Assembly (NCBI GenBank): GCA_028284075.1
Contig: JANQSL010000248.1
Coordinates: 1-64,000, forward strand
DNA: 64,000 nt
Source: Candidatus Sumerlaeia bacterium
Lineage (GTDB): Bacteria; Sumerlaeota; Sumerlaeia; SLMS01; JAHLLQ01
Direction of reading: 5' to 3'
Shown in pieces: positions 60,209-64,000 of the stretch. Within the stretch, counting starts at the first letter, position 1, and every line of letters starts with the position of its first letter. The notes under the pieces are model-generated. The model had not been told where the DNA came from. It ran no database searches and worked only from the letters and a program-made list of their open reading frames with translations. The position numbers and the translations under genes were made by a program.

Positions 60209-60963
60209 GTCTTCTTCGGTCTGTCGAGGAACTTGCGGGTTTCCATCCACAGGAAGGCAAAGCCTGCGCCGGACACCGTGAGCAACAGATTCCATGTCAG
60301 CGGCGTCAGACCGTCTTCGTGGACGGCCAGACCGAGGCTGCGCTCGGAACCATACCAGATCATCGACTGAGGGACCATGACGAGAAAATGTGCCGGGACC
60401 AGGAGAAACATCGATGGCATGGCCCAGACACCTCCACCGCCACCTCCCCAGAAGAACCAGGCAAAGTAGAGCACCCGGATGTCGTGTGCGAAGAAAAGGG
60501 TGTATGATGCACCAATAGCCGCGACGGTGGCGGCATGGCCGAGCCAGAAGACTCCCGTCATCGCGAAGCGCTCATCAAACCAGGCAAACATTAGTCCTGC
60601 AAGGGCCCCGAACAGATACAGAGTCATGAACCCGGCCCGGCCGAGCAGAGTTTCAATTCCCGCGCCAAACCCCGCCCAAAACAAAAGAGTGGCACCAACA
60701 CCGGTACAAATAAAGAAAATATGTTCGTCAGGGTTGATGCCCGGCAGCAGAACAGGTGTAAAGAGCGATTGCAGGATCATCGCGAGGAAGTCGGGAGACC
60801 AGTTCCCCACGGGGGGAACCGAAGCGATAATCTGCACCTGGATTTCCTTGAAAAACAACCCAAGGATGAAACGGTAGAGAATCAGTCCGACAATAACCCA
60901 GGTGAAGATGCCGCGCCGGCGGTCTTCCATCGAAAGACCTATGGGGAAAAGATAGAAGAACAT
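60175..60963 (-). CDS. Rhomboid-like membrane protein, catalytic serine motif absent
   Basis: A 262-residue protein with about seven helices. N-terminus FFYLFPIGLSMEDRR and the internal GFGAGIETLLGRAGF with MTLYLFGALAG match rhomboids of this clade (usual FGNNVEDALGR and FLLFYLL). Where GASG with the catalytic Ser is expected, it has GHAATVAAIGASYTLFFAHD; no Ser-His dyad can be seen. FFWGGGGGGVWAMP is a Gly-rich loop. It is therefore probably an inactive rhomboid (iRhom/derlin-like role). It lies 5 nt after the ammonia-lyase in the suf operon. Confidence 0.72.
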   Translation of the reverse strand: MFFYLFPIGLSMEDRRRGIFTWVIVGLILYRFILGLFFKEIQVQIIASVPPVGNWSPDFLAMILQSLFTPVLLPGINPDEHIFFICTGVGATLLFWAGFGAGIETLLGRAGFMTLYLFGALAGLMFAWFDERFAMTGVFWLGHAATVAAIGASYTLFFAHDIRVLYFAWFFWGGGGGGVWAMPSMFLLVPAHFLVMVPQSMIWYGSERSLGLAVHEDGLTPLTWNLLLTVSGAGFAFLWMETRKFLDRPKKTQTESDIEITG

Positions 60964-60968
60964 TCAGA

Positions 60969-61982
60969 TCAACTCACGAGGCCATACTCGCGAAACAGCT
61001 TTGCGGCTCTTTGAAAGTCCACATTGCCGCCGCACAGTAGGAGACCGACTCGAAGGCCACGCACGTTGACACGTTCATCAAGTATCGCAGCCAGAGGAAC
61101 GGCGCCCGTGGGTTCTATCACAAGCTTCATGCGCTCCCAGAGGAAATGCATGGCGCGGACGATGGCGGAGTCCGAGACTGTAACCATGTCATCGACCAGG
61201 TCCATGATGATTGGGAACGTCAGGTTGCCGAGAGATGATGTCCTGACACCGTCTGCAACGGTCTGAGGGTTATGAATGTGCTGAATGGAACCCGTTCGAA
61301 AACTGCGAGTGGCATCATCCGCAAGTTCCGGCTCCACACCGACAACACGGCAGCCGAAGCCGTTGCTTCCGGCGACAATGGCTGAACTTGAAAGCAGGCC
61401 GCCTCCTCCACAGGCGATCAACAGCAAATCGAGGTCAGGTATTTGTTCCAGCAGTTCCACGAGTGCCGTACCCTGGCCTGCAATGATGTCAGGATGGTCA
61501 TAAGGTGGGATGAGAGTGGAGCCTTTTTCGGTCGCAAGCGTTCTCCCGATCTCTTCGCGGTTTTCCGACTTTGGGTCGTAAAAAACAATGCAGCCACCAT
61601 ACGATTCCGTTCCTGAAACCTTGGCCGGATCAGCATCCGACGGCATCACAATCGTTACGTGGATACCAAGGAGTTTGCCGGCGAGCGAGAGCGCTTGAGC
61701 ATGATTACCGGAGGAGTACGCGATCACACCCCGTCTCCGCTCCGTCTCGTTCAGGCGGCAAAGCGCATTATAGGCGCCGCGAAACTTAAAGGATCCCGTG
61801 CGCTGGAAGTTTTCGCACTTCAGAAATACCTCCGAGCCGGTGAGCTCATTGAGCTGAGTGGAGGTCTGGACCGGCGTCCGATGGGCAACGCCTTGCAGGC
61901 GATTCATCGCCTCAAGCACCTCTCGAATGCCTGAACGTTGAGTGGGAGCTCGCCGGTCCGGTTGTTTGCAGTCCTCTGGCAC
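60969..61982 (-). CDS. PLP-dependent threonine/3-hydroxyaspartate ammonia-lyase-like enzyme
   Basis: A 337-residue fold-type II PLP enzyme. PLP-Lys is in TGSFKFRGAYNAL, the phosphate loop is CGGGGLLSSSA, and SSGNHAQALSLAGKLLG and ESYGGCIVFYD are family stretches. It lacks the C-terminal ACT domain of biosynthetic IlvA, so it is a catabolic threonine dehydratase, serine racemase or hydroxyaspartate dehydratase. Start GTG 61982 lies 4 nt beyond the sufT stop, with a weak ribosome site; the N-terminal ~15 residues are unusual. Placed inside the suf operon. Confidence 0.88.
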   Translation of the reverse strand: MPEDCKQPDRRAPTQRSGIREVLEAMNRLQGVAHRTPVQTSTQLNELTGSEVFLKCENFQRTGSFKFRGAYNALCRLNETERRRGVIAYSSGNHAQALSLAGKLLGIHVTIVMPSDADPAKVSGTESYGGCIVFYDPKSENREEIGRTLATEKGSTLIPPYDHPDIIAGQGTALVELLEQIPDLDLLLIACGGGGLLSSSAIVAGSNGFGCRVVGVEPELADDATRSFRTGSIQHIHNPQTVADGVRTSSLGNLTFPIIMDLVDDMVTVSDSAIVRAMHFLWERMKLVIEPTGAVPLAAILDERVNVRGLRVGLLLCGGNVDFQRAAKLFREYGLVS

Positions 61983-61986
61983 GGAA

Positions 61987-62325
61987 TTAGAACATGTTCA
62001 ATTCGAGCTTGGCATCTTCCGACATCATATCCGGATTCCAGGGCGGTTCCCACACGACATGAACCGTTGCACCCGTGACGCCTTCGGTTTCCGCAACCTT
62101 TTGCTCAACCTCCGGTGGGAGTGTCTCCGCCACCGGACATTGAGGAGAAGTCAGTGTCATCTTGATCTCAACGTCCGACTCTTCACTGATATCGATGTTG
62201 TAGATGAGGCCGATATCGTAGATGTTTACAGGAATTTCGGGGTCATAGATGGATCGGAGAGTCTGTAGGACATTCTCTCGAATTTCTTCCTTTGCCTGCG
62301 AGGGGTCGACCTGATCACTACTCAT
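61987..62325 (-). CDS. sufT: MIP18/DUF59 iron-sulfur assembly protein
   Basis: A 112-residue DUF59 protein. VLQTLRSIYDPEIPVNIYDI followed by GLIYNIDI and TLTSPQCPVAETLP with the conserved Cys are the SufT/MIP18 signature; VWEPPWNPDMMSEDAK ends it. SufT helps maturation of iron-sulfur proteins under high demand. ATG overlaps the sufE stop (ATGA). The Cys and DPEIP are intact. Confidence 0.93.
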   Translation of the reverse strand: MSSDQVDPSQAKEEIRENVLQTLRSIYDPEIPVNIYDIGLIYNIDISEESDVEIKMTLTSPQCPVAETLPPEVEQKVAETEGVTGATVHVVWEPPWNPDMMSEDAKLELNMF

Positions 62326-62783
62326 GCGTTCTGCTCCTTGCCATTACCAGCGTGAGACTTCTCCAGCTGCCCGTAGGCAACCGCATAGAGTTTGATCTGT
62401 TCAATCATTGAAGCGAGGCCGTTCGCGCGCCCCTGGGTGAGATGATCGTTTAATCCAAGTTCGTCGACGAACGCCGGAGGGGTCGAGGCAATCTCCGCCG
62501 GAGTGCGTCCGGAGTAGACTTTCATAAGGAGAGCAATCAGGCCGCGGACAATCATGGCGTCACTCGTTGCATGAAAATGAATTCTACCCTCTTTGAATTC
62601 CGGATAGAGCCAAACCGTCGACTGGCAACCTCTCACACGATACTTCTCCGATTTGTGGTCATCAGAAATGTCCATATGGGACTTCCCGAGTTCAATGATA
62701 TGCTCGAAGCGTTGCTCCCAGTCATCGAAGAATGCAAATTCCTCGACGATTTCCTTCTGAGCTTCGATAATTGACGGGGTCAT
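62322..62783 (-). CDS. sufE: Cysteine desulfuration protein SufE
   Basis: A 153-residue SufE. Persulfide-receiving Cys lies in RVRGCQSTVWLYPEF; EIVEEFAFFDDWEQRFEHII is the N-terminal helix pair. SufE takes sulfane sulfur from SufS and passes it to the SufBCD scaffold. ATG 62783 is preferred over TTG 62840, since MTPSIIEAQ is the family N-terminus; the ribosome site is weak either way. sufB, C and D are not in the window and may lie to the right. Confidence 0.92.
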   Translation of the reverse strand: MTPSIIEAQKEIVEEFAFFDDWEQRFEHIIELGKSHMDISDDHKSEKYRVRGCQSTVWLYPEFKEGRIHFHATSDAMIVRGLIALLMKVYSGRTPAEIASTPPAFVDELGLNDHLTQGRANGLASMIEQIKLYAVAYGQLEKSHAGNGKEQNA

Positions 62784-62844
62784 TTCGAGTCCGGTGCTGA
62801 AACTGAAAGTATCCTGACCGTGCAGGTGCGGTGTGTGCAACCCA

Positions 62845-64000
62845 TCACTTCAGCATACGAATCGCCTTGTACAATGCCTGAACAAAAAGATCCATATCCT
62901 CGGTATTGTTATAAAAGGCAAGAGAAGCCCGGCAGGTGGCCGGAATACCGAAATGCTGCATTACGGGTTGCGCGCAGTGATGGCCAACCCGGGTGGCAAT
63001 TCCCTCCATGTCCATAATGGATCCGAGATCGTGAGGGTGGATCCCGTCAACGTTGAAGGATAATACGCCGGCTTTGTCGGCAGCTGTTCCGTAGATGCGA
63101 AGCCCCTCAATTTCAGAAAGCCTTTCCGTTCCGTAGAGCAGCAGATTTGCCTCCTGCTGCTCGACGTTTTCAAAGCCTATGCGATGCATGTAGTCAATCG
63201 CGGCTCCCAGTCCGATCGCGCCGGCAATATGGGGTGTTCCCGCTTCAAACTTGTGCGGGAGGTCATTATAGGTGGTTTCCTCGAAAGTCACACGATCAAT
63301 CATGTCTCCTCCGCCTTGCCACGGAGGTGTTCTTTCCAGGAGATCGCGCTTTCCATAGAGCGCGCCGATTCCTGTTGGTCCCAGGACCTTGTGAGCTGAG
63401 AAGGTGTAAAAATCCGCGTCGAGCTCCCGCACATCAACCCGGGTGTGGGGAACAGCCTGGGCACCATCAACGAGAACCACAGCTCCCACACCATGAGCCG
63501 CATCAATGATTTCCTTCGCGGGATTGATGGTTCCAAGTGCATTGGAGACATGAACAAAGCTGACGATTTTCGTCCTCTTCGTCAGGAGTTTGTAAAAGTC
63601 TTCCATCAAGAGTTCGCCACGGTCATTCATCGGGATGACACGCAGTTTTGCTCCGGTCTGATTGCGAACCATCTGCCACGGAACGATGTTGGCATGATGC
63701 TCCATTTCGGAGATCAGGATTTCATCGCCCTCCCTCAGAAAGGTTCGACCGTAGCTCTGGGCGACGATATTGATCGCCTCTGTCGTCCCTCGGGTGAAGA
63801 TGATTTCCTTTTCCGACTCCGCACCGAGAAAATTCTTCACCTTTCCGCGGGCACGCTCGTAAGCGAAGGTTGCCCGCTGACTTAGCGAGTGAACTCCTCG
63901 GTGCACGTTTGAGTTATCATGTGTGTAATAGTGGTTCAGCGTGTCGATGACGATTCGTGGTTTCTGGGACGTGGCGGCGTTATCGAGATACACCACTGTT
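62845..64000 (-). CDS. sufS: Cysteine desulfurase SufS, 5' end outside window
   Basis: A class II cysteine desulfurase; about 385 residues are seen and the frame is open to the window edge, so the first ~15-20 codons lie outside. The start of the visible part, VYLDNAATSQKP, is normally preceded by a short helix. PLP Lys is in FYTFSAHKVLGPTG, catalytic Cys in IPATCRASLAFYNN with the SufS-type wording, and RVGHHCAQPVMQHFG. It provides sulfur for iron-sulfur cluster assembly. 3' end lies 61 nt from the sufE start. Confidence 0.95.
   Translation of the reverse strand, partial: TVVYLDNAATSQKPRIVIDTLNHYYTHDNSNVHRGVHSLSQRATFAYERARGKVKNFLGAESEKEIIFTRGTTEAINIVAQSYGRTFLREGDEILISEMEHHANIVPWQMVRNQTGAKLRVIPMNDRGELLMEDFYKLLTKRTKIVSFVHVSNALGTINPAKEIIDAAHGVGAVVLVDGAQAVPHTRVDVRELDADFYTFSAHKVLGPTGIGALYGKRDLLERTPPWQGGGDMIDRVTFEETTYNDLPHKFEAGTPHIAGAIGLGAAIDYMHRIGFENVEQQEANLLLYGTERLSEIEGLRIYGTAADKAGVLSFNVDGIHPHDLGSIMDMEGIATRVGHHCAQPVMQHFGIPATCRASLAFYNNTEDMDLFVQALYKAIRMLK

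Noticed and set aside
1-64000. CRISPR array, transposase, prophage or integrase
   Set aside because: No regularly spaced repeats, recombinase motifs or phage structural genes were seen on either strand.

Overview
The window is about 64 kb of gene-dense bacterial chromosome with a moderately high G+C appearance. Gaps are short, there are many ATGA or 1-nt overlaps between neighbours, and several convergent genes abut or overlap by a few bases. I see no insertion sequence, phage, integron or CRISPR array. The gene set suggests a Gram-negative-type bacterium from an uncultured or sparsely cultured phylum (a PVC-adjacent, Sumerlaeota- or Hydrogenedentota-like lineage). The clues are a futalosine-pathway MqnA, a long plastid/cyanobacterial-type IspH, SpmA/SpmB homologues without other sporulation genes, a bacterial deoxyhypusine synthase homologue, DUF5117-type metalloprotease, HGSNAT-like acyltransferases and type II pseudopilins. 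This placement is inference from gene content only.

Layout. 1-4.5 kb (minus): ECF sigma factor with a cut-off, probably anti-sigma, partner, then an ABC exporter with a large anchored partner protein. 4.6-14.6 kb: housekeeping and small-operon genes (5-formyl-THF cyclo-ligase, MDR oxidoreductase, an spmA-spmB-TIM-barrel operon, an HGSNAT-like acyltransferase, mqnA, and a DHS-like/polysaccharide deacetylase/trmD operon). 14.7-21.5 kb: a large secreted zinc metalloprotease, ispH and a bitopic SPOR/LamG-like protein. 21.7-24.1 kb: a well-formed cobalamin riboswitch followed by a secreted seven-blade propeller-like protein and a pseudopilin. 24.1-26.9 kb: a second HGSNAT-like gene, a decayed radical-SAM-like remnant and two unknown proteins. 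27-37 kb: a glycan-processing region with two GH38 alpha-mannosidase homologues, a GH172 (DUF2961) enzyme, a ChbG/YdjC-type deacetylase, an amidase lipoprotein and a HAD phosphatase. 37.8-40 kb: recD2.

40.4-47.4 kb holds the most system-like block: a small acyl carrier protein, an AMP-forming acyl ligase, two alpha/beta-hydrolase-like proteins and a PaaK-type adenylate-forming ligase, with 4-17 nt overlaps. It resembles the accessory gene set known from exosortase A loci, but no exosortase is present. A tRNA-Arg(CCU) and a polytopic GT39-like/Lcl-domain fusion follow. 47.4-51 kb (minus) encodes a soluble GAF-domain histidine kinase, an NtrC-type sigma-54 activator and a MoaD-like protein in one overlapping operon.

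51-60 kb (plus): a DUF1611 protein with an overlapping inositol-monophosphatase family enzyme, a secreted EEP-family nuclease/phosphatase, prfB with its classical programmed +1 frameshift, a HAD phosphatase, an HD phosphohydrolase and two similar single-span membrane proteins. 60.2-64 kb (minus): sufS (cut by the window edge), sufE, sufT, a type-II PLP ammonia-lyase and a rhomboid-like protein lacking the catalytic serine motif.

The best leads are the B12 riboswitch on a pseudopilin/propeller pair, the exosortase-like acyl-ligase cassette without exosortase, and the GH38 homologue lacking its nucleophile.
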